Source: Chromera velia (taxonomy: Eukaryota > Sar > Chromeraceae). From it: DNA of 14,080 nucleotides. Within the stretch, counting starts at the first letter, position 1; every line of letters begins with the position of its first letter. The notes under the pieces are model-generated. The model was not told where the DNA came from and did no database searches. It saw only the letters and a program-made list of their open reading frames with translations. The DNA lies in assembly GCA_018398765.1 (NCBI GenBank), contig JAHBMJ010002594.1, positions 3,630 through 17,709 on the forward strand, in the 5' to 3' direction. This document shows, one piece after another, positions 1-14,062 of this stretch. Made by a program: the position numbers and the translations under genes.

Positions 1-14
1 GGGGGGGGGGGGGG
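1..14 (+). repeat. G14 homopolymer at the window edge
   Basis: Fourteen G residues open the window. It sits inside or just past the calcineurin 3' region. It may be a genuine homopolymer or an assembly or sequencing edge effect. Confidence 0.7.
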
Positions 15-236
15 ACAAAGGGACGTGCAACCAACGTGACCAATGCCGATGCAGAATGGGTCCCGTCGGAAGTCTCGCGATTGAGTTAAAGTACAGCAAC
101 ACGGACTCAACCAACATGCACAATGGCGAAGGCCAGGGAAAGTGTTCACAACGCGAGTGGGAGGGATGCAGACGAGACCTGAAACAAACGGACAGGCGGC
201 TAGGCTGCTCTCTCCACTCAACTTGACTTGACTGAC

Positions 237-3200
237 GCTCTCTTCTGTCTTTGTCGCTCGTCTGTGCCCCCGGTGTCTTCGAGGGACTCGTCCGAGCGGC
301 TGCGGGGTCTGTCAATTTTTTTCGCAACTCCGTGGCTTCTTCGCTGTCCATTTGCAGCGATTTCCTCATGAACATGCGGATCTGCAAGCGATGATATTTG
401 TCATTTCTCGATGAATATTCTCACTGGCACATGGATTTCTTCATGAATGTGCGTATCTGAGTGCACGAAGGCAAGGAGGGGGGAAAGGGACACGGATGCA
501 CGCAGTGAAAGACGGACGTGCACACTCAGACGCAACGATAGGGGGAAAGACGGGGGAGCAGAAATACTCTCCATATGGGAAGGCCCTCTCTCGCTCTCTC
601 CCCTTTTTGTTGTGCGTGAGGCTGAAAAGGAAAACCAACCAGAGAGAAGACGTAAAGAGAGATGGGGAGTACAACTCCTGTTTTTCTGCTTGTTTTTCTC
701 CTCCAAACAGAACAGACGACGCGTGTCAACCCTTTTTTCTCCTTCTCTTTCAGCAGACAAGACAGACATTCAGACAGACATTCAGACAGACAGACAGACA
801 AACCTCCGGAGGCAGCTGCACCGAGTCGACGTCTTCGTCGTCGTCATCATCGGAGAGCTCGTCGACTGACGGCCTCAGGATAGCGTAGAGCATCTCCGTC
901 ACTGCACTCAGGCACTCAAACAGGCAGACAACAACAATTGCCACATGCATGGAGCCCAATTGCACCATTAATTATCACGTGTCCTGGCTGGCTGTCCCCA
1001 GCGGAACAGAAAAGAAGGAAAGCAAACAGAAGAGAACACAGATCCCCGATAGACCCCTCAGACACTTCACTCAGAAGAAGCACGAGCTGCTCACGTGCCT
1101 AGAGCAGCAAGCAAAATCTTTCCGGGGACGTGGGACAAACACCTTTGGAACGATTATCTTACTCCGCAATTCACGAAGTCACAACAATTGAAACAGTCAC
1201 AGAAAATCGCGGTGAACCAAATGCGCAAAGGACCAACAAGAATGGCGATGAAGGACCGAAAGTCCGCCAACCCACCCACCCACCCACCCACAAACCGACG
1301 GACCCTTTTCAGAGACGAAGGGAATACTCCACGCAAACACGTCCATGAAGTTTGGCAGATGGTAGGGGTGAGGGGAGTAGTTGAACTGCTGGATGTTCAA
1401 CGTATTGTTCTGCACTCACACGCACGCACGGACACACAAAGACATGAAACAGAAAGAACGTGGAGGGACAGAGAGAAAGATACCGTAATGGAGAGAGGGG
1501 GAGAGAGACCAACAAACAAAAACAAAAGGCAGCAAGCACAGCAAGATGAGAAAGTGCAGGAAAATGGCACCATACACCCAATCGTGCAGGAAGACCCACG
1601 ACCTAGAGCAAGGGTAGATTAAATAGAGAAGGGAAGAAGACTCGGAACCCCACTCACCTCAAACTTCAGAACTGCGCCCTTGTTGTTGTAGCAGTCGCAG
1701 TAGTTGGGAGCAGAGAAGATCGTAATCACCTGCATGCAAAAACAGTTCAAGCACCATTGCACACAACCATGCACGGATACGCAAGCAGAGAGAGAAACAA
1801 ACACAGGCACAAGCATATACACATGGAGAGAGAGAGAGAAATGCTCTTTTACGTCGGCCTTGCACAGGAAGTCTCACGAGGATTTTGGATCCATCTGCTG
1901 CACATATTAAAGAAAGATTGTTCGAGACCATCACAGAGCCACTTCTGCGAGAGAGAGATAAGGAAAGAAGCAGACTGATCGACGAAGAAGATTGCGTTAT
2001 CCGGAGACTGACTGACTGACTGTAGGGAACCCCGTCCTCGCGTTGGTCTGGTGCATTTTGTACCCTTCCAGCTGGGCCTCGTGGGCCCTGAACGCACATA
2101 CACACAGAGGTACAGATGCACGCACGCACAGAGAGAGAGAGAGGTACAGATGCACTGGACTTACACATGCCGACACTACAGCTTTCTGCCCCGTCAAGCC
2201 CCGTGGGCCGAAAGGGAAAAGCACTCCTGCCTGAACTCGAATGACTGAGCAGAGAACCGAAGAGGTAGCAACAGGAAGTGAGGGCAACCCAAGCAGGTAG
2301 GTACCCTTCGCGAGGACGCTCATAATGGCGAGAGTCGACTAAGTTATAGAAAAGAATAGGATGACTGTTTTTCTTTTCTTTACATATTGTGACCCTTCGA
2401 TGACTATCAGACAAGAATGAGAAAGAGAGACAGGCACAGACAGAGAGACAGACCTGATGATCGAGAGCAGCTGGTTCTTCTCGAGGAACATAGCAGCCGC
2501 CTCACACCCGAAGAAGAAAGAACACCCGCGGACGTCGTTGGGAAAAAACGTTCCTGCACCATCAAGTCAGCCACACAAGCACGTACGGGGATAGAATGAT
2601 ACAACCACACGCATAAGGAGAGCAGAAAGTTCGACAGACATGCCGATAGACATCGCCTTTTCTTGCGACCAAACAAGAAAGGAAAGGAAGCGTCAAGAAT
2701 GTGTGTACGCTCATTGCGCAACTTGAGCCGAACAAAATTCCACCGCCAGCACAACTACACTTCTTCCAGTCCATTCAATTGCCTTCGGGACTCTTCCTTT
2801 TCCGAGGCCATCCAACCGACAGAGAGACCCGACAGAGCCCACCAGACAGAAAACAAACCGAGAAGAAAGCCACCCAGAGAGATTCACACACTCACCCATC
2901 TGCGCGACGTGATCTTCCTTCTCTTCATCTGCGGGGTCGCTCCAGAGAATGTCACTGCATCCATCCAGAAATCCATCAATCCATACATACATGCATCGAA
3001 GGGCATGTGTCACTAATCCGCACAACAATCATTCATCAATCGAGAAATCGAGTATCGACCGACCGCATGAGTGACAGCAATTGAAGCCTCTATTCTGCCT
3101 CAATTACATCTCCAGCGCACGTCCGACCGTCGCTGACTGACGGACTGACTGACCAGAAAAGTCCATTTCTGGGAGGTTCCATGAATCTGTTGATCGACGA

Positions 3201-6200
3201 CAACTGAGACATCTGCAAGGGCACGCAGGCAGGCAGTCAATGTTCACACACATGAAGCTAGACGGGGAAAGAGGAAAAGAACGAGGGAAGACCTCCAAGC
3301 GACCACAGACCGACAGTTGTCAATCCTCCGTTAGAATGCGACTACCCATGCGAAAGAATAGAAAACGGATGAACAGCAGAAAAAAGTAAACAGAGAGACC
3401 GACACAATTCACCACCGGAGACTGACAAGCAGATCAGAAGCACGTAGTGTCTCGGACGCACTTCGGTCGAAAGACGAAGAAAGAAGAAAAAAACAGGACA
3501 GACGAAAACTCACAACGAACGAAAACCAGCCAGGAAGGAAAGAAGCCGCGCAACCCAACCACTGACCGTCCGCAGATCGGGCGACAACCCTCCATGGACC
3601 CCCAGAAACTTTCCTGCACCACCAAAGCAAGCAACAGACAAACTAAGACGTTCAAGACGGGCCCACACCATCTTCAGATAGTGGTATTTTGCTTTCCTCT
3701 TTGTTTTCGCAGGCAGAGCCACGAACAACAGAACAGTATCTCTGCACTGACATCCCACTCGATGGCAAGCACGCAAGAGGGCACGTTCGTTCCTTCCCAC
3801 CCGGCAAAGAAAGAAAAGCATCGAAGGACAACAGGGAGACAGGACAGACCGTTGACTGTGGCAGCAATCGGAAGGGTGTCAAAGCAGTCCATGAAGGCGT
3901 TGTAGATGTTCAGGTCGTATTTGTATTCGCCTGAACAAGGAAGGGTTCAGCAATTTGAGAACGATCAATTTACTTGCCTGACGAAGGAATCGCATGTGCG
4001 GTTAGCGTGACGTAAGGCAGTTGGGATGGGGGGGGAAAAAATGAAATCGTTATTTGTTGAAGGGAAACGAGTGAGGAGGAAGTCGAAGAAGCCTCTCCAA
4101 GAAGCAGTTCGTTCCCTTCGCTGTGGAAAGCCGCAGCTACAGCTTCGAGACTCTCTCTCACCCCACCGCCACCCATTCCCCAACCCCAACAGACACGCAC
4201 AAAGCGCAAGTCCATCGACCTCTGTCAACCTCTTCTGAAATTCACACGCAGACAAAAAGAACTGAGTCAGGTGAGAGAATCTAATCTACATACGAGAGAT
4301 GTATCGAAAACACACGGACTCACTCACTCACTCACTCACATTCGTCTCTGAAGTTGAAGAACGCAGTCATCTGTCTGCATTCGTGATTTCCCCTCAGCAA
4401 CCAGATGCGGGTGGGGAAGTTCAACTGCACACAACAAAAAACGTGCACACGGATGGAGAAGATCAAATCACAAGGCCTATCCACTGCAGCACACATCTCG
4501 TTTATCCCGGCTCCATCAAGTCAAACATATTTCTCTGTCCCCACTTCACGAATGCGGCACCGAAGCTCCTCCGCCCCCCTTATCTCCAGTCTCCGTCTTT
4601 CCCTCTATCTGCCACAAAACTCGCACCTCTTCCCGCTGCCTCCCTTCTCCCCTTTTTTTCCCTTCTCGTGTTTGCGCCCGGAGACCACTCCGAAACTTTT
4701 CTTTCAGGGTGCACCGAGAGAGATCCCGTGGCAAGTGCTCGTTCTTTCAGGCAGGAAGGGAACAACGCACCCACCCCCGAGGAACCACTCATCCCCCCCA
4801 CAAACCCTCCCTGACAGATCAATGAACAAACAGAACCCCCCCAGCAGTCAGACGCAGGGAGAGTGCCGGAACCCAAATTGACGCACGCACCTTCAGAGCA
4901 CAAAGAAAGACGATGCACTCGACAGAAAACGAGCCACGATCCACATAGTCACCCAAGAAAAGATACCTGCACAAAGACAGCGGCGCACATCAGAAAGAAT
5001 CTTTTTGAAAAAAAAACCTGCAAACAGAGCAAGAGAGCGGCCCCCAATCTATTGTCCTCAAACTTTGTTACGGTCTAACACGGTCTAACCAGAAGAGCGT
5101 ATGAACCCCAGTCAGACAGGATTTGAATCACGCTAACAAGAGACATGGCAGAAGCGAAAGCATCAACCCTTTACTTCTTCTTCCCATTTGGTTTTTTGTC
5201 CTTCCTCCACCCTGCCCATCAACATACACTCCCAGCGTTCCCAATCCCCACACACTTCGCCTCAACTCTATCCAAAACAACACCAGGCAACCGTTGAAAC
5301 AAAAGCATTCATTGATGCGCTCACATCTCCGTCCCTCACTGTCTCCCTGACTGACTGCGTGTTCTCAGGCGATCCTCCCACATCCAGCAGCTTCACGAAA
5401 TCGTAGAACTGTCCGTGGATGTCCCCAACGACTGCAAACCGACAGACAGACAGACAGACAGACAGACCAACGGTAAAACCGATGGAAACCAAGCGCCGTT
5501 CCTCCCCGAGATGTGTGGCAGACGCAGAGACAAAAGTGGAGAAAGAAATCAGACTCGACGGAACCTGAGAAGGGAAAGTGGAGACACACTCTCAAGGCCA
5601 ACGACAGATGCACGGAAGGAAGCGGAAATCCGTCGAGGAAAATGAGAGGGCGTCTCTCCAAGTTTCCCTAAAGCCCAGCGCTCAGAATATTCTCTGTAGG
5701 AGCCCCGCACAAGGCTTCCGAAGAGCTTGGCACAGGATTTCAGGGAAGTGAGAACGTGCCTTTCTCTCTCTGCTTTTCTGACTGACTGGTGATTGGGTCT
5801 CTGAGTTTGAGAACGTTTCCCTCTGATGAGGTAACGTCCATAAAGGACCGCACGAGCTCATGGATGTGGTGGCTGTGCAGCTTTCCCTCCTTGATCAGGT
5901 GGTGCCGCAGACACTGCCAGTCAGGTATGCGTTTGCTTGGGTTTGGAAAGAGAAATTCTTCGGACAGCTCCTGCAGACACAGACCGATGTGCCAGACAGA
6001 TGTGGATAGACAGAAAGACTATTGTAGGGGGAAGAGACAGACCGACGACGAGCTGTACAGGCGAAGAAGAAGGCCGATATATTGCATGCCTGCTTCACCC
6101 AACGAAAGGGCGTGTCTTGTACACTCTACACCAACGCAAAAAAGAGGACCAGACAAAACAAGCAAAGGAAAGAAACGCGCAACGGAAAAAGATCGGTCAG

Positions 6201-6385
6201 TCAGTCTGACAGAAAGACAGAGATAAAAAATGATGAAAAATTTTTCTCACCAAAGCAGGAGGTGGTTCCAAGTCCTTCAGTGCACGATCTTTCATGGGAT
6301 CAAGGAGGGGCGGCATGGCTTTGACGGGCGTGCCATTCGGCTTCGCCGCGCCTTCCGCTGCCCCCCCTGGCTGACTGTCTGACAT
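237..6385 (-). CDS. CNA: Calcineurin A (PP2B catalytic subunit), 3'-partial, at least 15 exons
   Basis: Ca2+/calmodulin-activated Ser/Thr phosphatase catalytic subunit; in the family it works as a heterodimer with calcineurin B. Fourteen exons join in phase to 415 codons from the ATG at 6385. Visible metal-site motifs are GDIHGQ (D110, H112), GDYVDRG (D138), RGNHECR (N170, H171), VHGGLSP (H219) and RAHEAQ (H303). The spacing D110 to D138 to N170 to H219 equals that of human calcineurin as I remember it. [14 protein letters not shown] (about 329-342) follows. The stretch from about 353 to 387, with [18 protein letters not shown] and VTEML, is the calcineurin-B-binding helix, which separates this protein from PP1, PP2A and PP5. 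An acidic linker with a D5-E run follows (about 397-408). The N-terminus is alveolate-like. A likely 15th exon starts the regulatory tail, but I see no clear calmodulin-binding helix before the window edge. The start is the only ATG that opens the conserved N-terminus. Confidence 0.96.
421..456 (-). other. Second, stop-terminated copy of the calcineurin exon 15 start
   Basis: On the minus strand an AG at 458-457 precedes a frame reading [11 protein letters not shown] and then TGA (423-421). It closely matches the start of exon 15 at 381 ([11 protein letters not shown]). A 26-nt stretch, including the AG, differs at only about four bases. The copies are 75 bp apart. Spliced from exon 14 (phase 0), this copy would end the protein at 426 residues, before any regulatory tail. 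It could be an alternative terminal exon or a relic; transcript data would decide. Confidence 0.45.
761..803 (-). repeat. GTCT-type period-4 tract at the calcineurin intron 14 donor
   Basis: Read on the coding strand, the intron begins GTTT followed by GTCT units interrupted twice by GAAT. The tract starts at the first intron base after exon 14 (804), so the splice donor is the first unit of the microsatellite. Confidence 0.8.
1268..1303 (-). repeat. GTNN tract at the calcineurin intron 13 donor
   Basis: On the coding strand nine consecutive tetramers begin with GT: GTCC, GTCG, GTTT, five GTGG and GTTG. The first is the donor itself, directly after exon 13 (1304). On the plus strand it appears as a (CCCA)n run. 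Confidence 0.85.
4312..4339 (-). repeat. (GTGA)5 tract at the calcineurin intron 5 donor
   Basis: Five perfect GTGA units followed by GTCC and GTGT begin at the first base of the intron after exon 5 (4340). Any of several in-register GT dinucleotides could in principle serve as donor; only the first keeps the conserved frame into exon 6. Confidence 0.85.
5441..5467 (-). repeat. (GTCT)n tract before the calcineurin exon 3 acceptor
   Basis: On the plus strand this is six perfect GACA units plus GAC. On the coding strand it is a GTCT repeat that ends ten bases before exon 3 (5431), so it occupies the position of the polypyrimidine tract. Confidence 0.85.
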
Positions 6386-6656
6386 CCCTGCAGCTTTCGC
6401 TCAGCAGAGAAGGGAACTACTCGGCGGTCTCCGCCTGTTTTTCATGGTTTCGGCGTTTCCATGAACAGAGGAACGATCTGGAAGGGCACACAGCTGGAAC
6501 AGTACGAACAGAAAGTCCAATCGATCTGCCCGCACTTTGTAAAACGCTCCTTACTCTGTTCCTTTGCTCTGTTTCGGGGATCGCTGAAGGTACGTCAAAA
6601 GGCCGGCTCGGGCATATATGAAGGCGCTCGGATGGCAGTTCAGCATGCAGGGCTAA

Positions 6657-6664
6657 TCACGTGA
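6657..6664. promoter_or_regulatory. CACGTG box 1 (palindrome TCACGTGA)
   Basis: This is an 8-bp perfect palindrome of the E-box/G-box type. It is followed after 5 nt by CAGGAAATTT (6669-6678). In other eukaryotes CACGTG is bound by bHLH or bZIP factors; the factor here is unknown. Confidence 0.4.
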
Positions 6665-6772
6665 CACACAGGAAATTTGGGCCCAAGTTTGGAGAGTGTG
6701 CTCCGGCCCTCCCACCCGGTGCATGAAAATCATGAGAGTGAGTTCCAAGTATGGCTGACACCCCGAGAAAAT

Positions 6773-6778
6773 CACGTG
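6773..6778. promoter_or_regulatory. CACGTG box 2
   Basis: This is the second CACGTG in the same 703-bp spacer, again preceded by AAT. It is followed after 16 nt by CAGGAAATTT (6795-6804), whose second copy forms part of the heat-shock element. The pairing of box and 10-mer repeats that of box 1. Confidence 0.4.
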
Positions 6779-6796
6779 GACCACCGTGGACCTCAG

Positions 6797-6809
6797 GAAA
6801 TTTCAGGAA
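6797..6809. promoter_or_regulatory. Perfect three-unit heat-shock element
   Basis: The sequence is GAAATTTCAGGAA, which reads GAA-nn-TTC-nn-GAA, the canonical binding site of heat-shock factor. A weaker fourth unit (CTC for TTC) sits in register to the left at 6792-6794. It lies about 280 bp upstream of the mtHSP70 start codon, which suits heat induction of that gene. Because the region is divergent it could also act on calcineurin A. Confidence 0.6.
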
Positions 6810-7088
6810 GCCCCACATGTCGCCCCATGCCCAGAGGGAAAAAAGTGGATGCGGAATTTTTCACTCCATGATCCCTCTCTGGGCTTGCGATAGGCTTGCG
6901 AAGTGCCCTCCGAGGCAGTTAAAAATCCGTCTCCTCGCAGGCCACAATTCAAAGAGAATGCAGACAGGTGAAGTTACCAGGCCCTCACAAGAGTTTTATC
7001 CTGCACCACACTGCAAGTCAAATTGTGCAAGCTTGCTTGCTCGTCTGGACGTTGTTGGTCTGACGGAGTGAAACCCGAAAGACGCAAA

Positions 7089-12298
<5,210 letters not shown>

Positions 12299-13020
12299 AG
12301 TGAGCCAGCCAGAGCAATACAGCCAAGGGGACAGGGGAAGCTGAAGGAAGTCAATGTGAAGGGAGATACTGATTTGACATGAGGGTCATAGAGGAGAGGA
12401 GGATCAGGAGGCGTGCCTGTCGGTCGGCTTCATTCCAATCAGGAAGAGCGAGCGAGGCCCGCGGATCTTTGTAGAGCCAATCGGTGAGAGATCAATCCAA
12501 TCCAAAAGCATGAGGAGAGTCATGAGTGAGCCCAATTGTAACTGAGAAAAAAATGTCAGACGATCAGTGACAAGAGAGGTTTGGGGGGACATCATGTAGG
12601 ATGCAGTGTGGGACTTACTTTTGTCTGTCAACTTTCGACAGGGAGAAATGATTCGTGCATGCGTGAAAAACTTTGTCTGCACTATTCTCTTCTTGTGCGA
12701 GGCATTTGGAAGCAAACTCAAAGCGAAGCGTTGCATGTATGTAGAACTGTACTTGGAGTGGTCAGAAAGACGTTTGAGCATCTTCTGTTGATAGAGGACA
12801 AACACCTGCACCATCACGACGAGAAGGATCGATATGCAGATGACGGGATGAAGCACGCTTCAAGTAAGCGTTGACAAGATGTGATACGTAAAGCTCTTGA
12901 CAAAGCTGTGGGTGAGAGTTTTGATGACGCCTGTGAAGTGAGCGGAACGAGTGGAGGGAGCCTCAGGGAGGGAAGACCCAAAAAATGTGTCAGAAAGTGT
13001 AGGAAACTGTTGTACTGTTT
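12299..13020. other. Downstream region of mtHSP70; probable 3' UTR and spacer
   Basis: No recognisable gene was found. The first few hundred bases probably include the HSP70 3' UTR. A minus-strand open frame of 150 codons (12404-12856) begins with a hydrophobic stretch but matches no family I know and shows no clear splice context, so I do not call it a gene. No clear polyadenylation signal can be assigned. Confidence 0.4.
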
Positions 13021-13640
13021 TACGTTCCGACTGAGGTATATATAATTTCAATTACTGATTTTCTATGCAAACCGGCTTTCAAATTATTGGTCTGAATTAC
13101 CGTCTAATATTAAAGTATTCTAAATAGCATAACATAGGTTCAGTTACCTAGCACTAATGGACGTCCACTAATGTGGTAATGTTTTAGGTTTTTTCCTGTG
13201 GTCTACTGCCGTCATGCATACCAATGTGGCGTTGTTAAGGGCTACTCGCCACTTAACTTATGCCTAAAGATAGCTAGAGGCGCTAGAAGAAGTCCAGTAC
13301 TGGCTAGAGATTTAAGGTTGGACAGCGCTCCGCAATTGGGAGGTGTCGGTCTGATGAGTCAGCAGGGGAGTCACTGAAGTCTAAAGACAGATTGCTGAAA
13401 ATCTCTAAGTCTAGTGACGAATGTCTGAAGGCTGAAAATCTCAAAGGCTGGATGGCTTTGAAGATAACTCAAATGATGATCCAGAGGCTTGGATTGTCGA
13501 GGAGCCTCGAACCAAAATTTTTGAAATTGGGTTGCCAGCATGCATTTCACGAATTTGCATGCGCGGATCCGAATGCGCGGTCTGACAATAATCGGCTAGC
13601 GACCCGATCATTGCGCGGGCAAAAATCGACGTGGGTACGC
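13021..13640. other. AT-rich noncoding stretch with small repeats
   Basis: Base composition shifts to visibly AT-rich at about 13020. Small structures include CACTAATG twice (13152-13159 and 13166-13173) around GACGTC, the inverted pair GTTAAG/CTTAAC (13234-13239 and 13252-13257), and GCTGAAAATCTC twice near 13394 and 13431. An open frame from 13392 shows no protein family. I see no gene. Confidence 0.4.
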
Positions 13641-13669
13641 TTCCTTTTATTTTTATTTATCTCACTAAG

Positions 13670-13884
13670 CATGCGTTGGCACGTGCATATCAGCGCGCGC
13701 AAAAGTAGAAGAGGTTGGGTTCGAATGTGGGACCTTTTGCATGTTAGTGTTTTGCATTGTCCTTTCTAACTTCTAAATATATATGTGTCGACATGCGTTA
13801 GCGTGCGCAAAAGTAGCAGAGGTTGGGTTCAAACTTGGGACTTTTTGTACGTCAGTGTGCAATTCTTTCCCTTTCTAAATTCTA
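13670..13884 (+). repeat. Two diverged tandem copies of a ~100-bp repeat with a B-box-like core
   Basis: Copy 1 (about 13670-13777) and copy 2 (about 13792-13884) share ATGCGTT, then GCGCAAAAGTAG, AGAGGTTGGGTTC, GTGGGAC/TTGGGAC, GTCAGTGT/GTTAGTGT and CTTTCTAA-TTCTAA. Copy 2 lacks about 14 bp near its start. The core GGGTTCGAA (copy 1) or GGGTTCAAA (copy 2) resembles the B box of tRNA genes. No complete tRNA can be folded and no good A box is seen at normal spacing. A fragment of a tRNA-derived SINE is possible. Confidence 0.6.
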
Positions 13885-14012
13885 ATCATTTTTATTTTCT
13901 TTATTTCTTAGCCTGTGGCTTTCTTTTACCTTTTAATTCTTTTACATTATTTCCACTGGTTCATCTCTGAATACTTCCTTTTTAATCTTTTTAGAGATCA
14001 CTAGTGACCATG

Positions 14013-14037
14013 TTTGATTTGATTTGATTTGATTTGA
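14013..14037 (+). repeat. (TTTGA)5 pentanucleotide repeat
   Basis: Five perfect TTTGA units. Short simple repeats of this kind often form the 3' tails of SINEs and non-LTR elements, and the B-box-like repeat lies about 130 bp upstream. The link between the two is inference. Confidence 0.85.
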
Positions 14038-14062
14038 GGTAGGGCTTAAGCTCAAATCAAAT
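14027..14062. repeat. 12-bp perfect inverted repeat at the right edge
   Basis: ATTTGATTTGAG (14027-14038) and CTCAAATCAAAT (14051-14062) are exact reverse complements around a 12-nt loop. The left arm is part of the TTTGA tract. A separate 10-bp palindrome, TCACTAGTGA, lies just before the tract at 13998-14007. Confidence 0.85.

Larger units (their letters stand above)
237..6385 (-). other. Exon-intron map of calcineurin A
   Basis: Exons, in transcription order (high-low): 6385-6251, 5970-5787, 5431-5356, 4966-4891, 4424-4340, 3930-3850, 3613-3567, 3212-3154, 2954-2896, 2553-2454, 2087-2021, 1729-1658, 1409-1304, 901-804, then probable exon 15 at 381-237. All introns are GT-AG. Each junction was fixed by phase and by continuity of the conserved protein. 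Exons are short (47 to 184 nt) and introns about 200 to 470 bp, except intron 14, which is 422 bp if exon 15 is right. Exon 15 begins [20 protein letters not shown]. Its donor at 236 (C, then GTCAGT) is chosen because it fits the donor rule of this locus; the frame stays open beyond it to the window edge, so its end is less certain. Confidence is high for exons 1-14 and moderate for exon 15. Confidence 0.9.
6386..7088. promoter_or_regulatory. Divergent intergenic region between calcineurin A and mtHSP70
   Basis: The two start codons lie 703 bp apart and point away from each other, so both promoters and both 5' UTRs must fit here unless upstream noncoding exons exist. The region contains two CACGTG boxes, two copies of CAGGAAATTT, one perfect three-unit heat-shock element and a TATA-like CATATATG (6613-6620). 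No convincing gene was seen; the short open frames here have no recognisable domain. Transcription start sites cannot be placed from sequence alone. Confidence 0.7.

Noticed and set aside
447-869. Plus-strand open frames opposite the calcineurin 3' introns
   Set aside because: They are Arg/Lys/Thr-rich low-complexity translations of purine-rich simple sequence, antisense to exon 14 and its introns, with no domain.
5441-5467. CRISPR-like appearance of regularly spaced GACA repeats
   Set aside because: The units are contiguous 4-mers without spacers, inside a eukaryotic intron.
5788-5935. Alternative calcineurin exon 2 starts at 5935 or 5913
   Set aside because: The AG before 5935 breaks phase with exon 1. 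The one before 5913 loses the conserved segment [16 protein letters not shown], which the start at 5970 keeps in phase.
13351-13433. Hammerhead-like core: CTGATGAGTC at about 13351 and GACGAATGTC at about 13417
   Set aside because: The CTGATGA and GAA cores are present and GTC/GAC could close stem II. However, the base after GAA is T rather than A, the possible stem III partner (GACA near 13321) would put G at the cleavage position, and stem II would enclose a long unpaired loop. It is most likely chance.
13392-13769. 125-codon plus-strand frame in the AT-rich right end
   Set aside because: No family resemblance; its end is a translation of the B-box-like repeat, and the same peptide pattern recurs in the second repeat copy.
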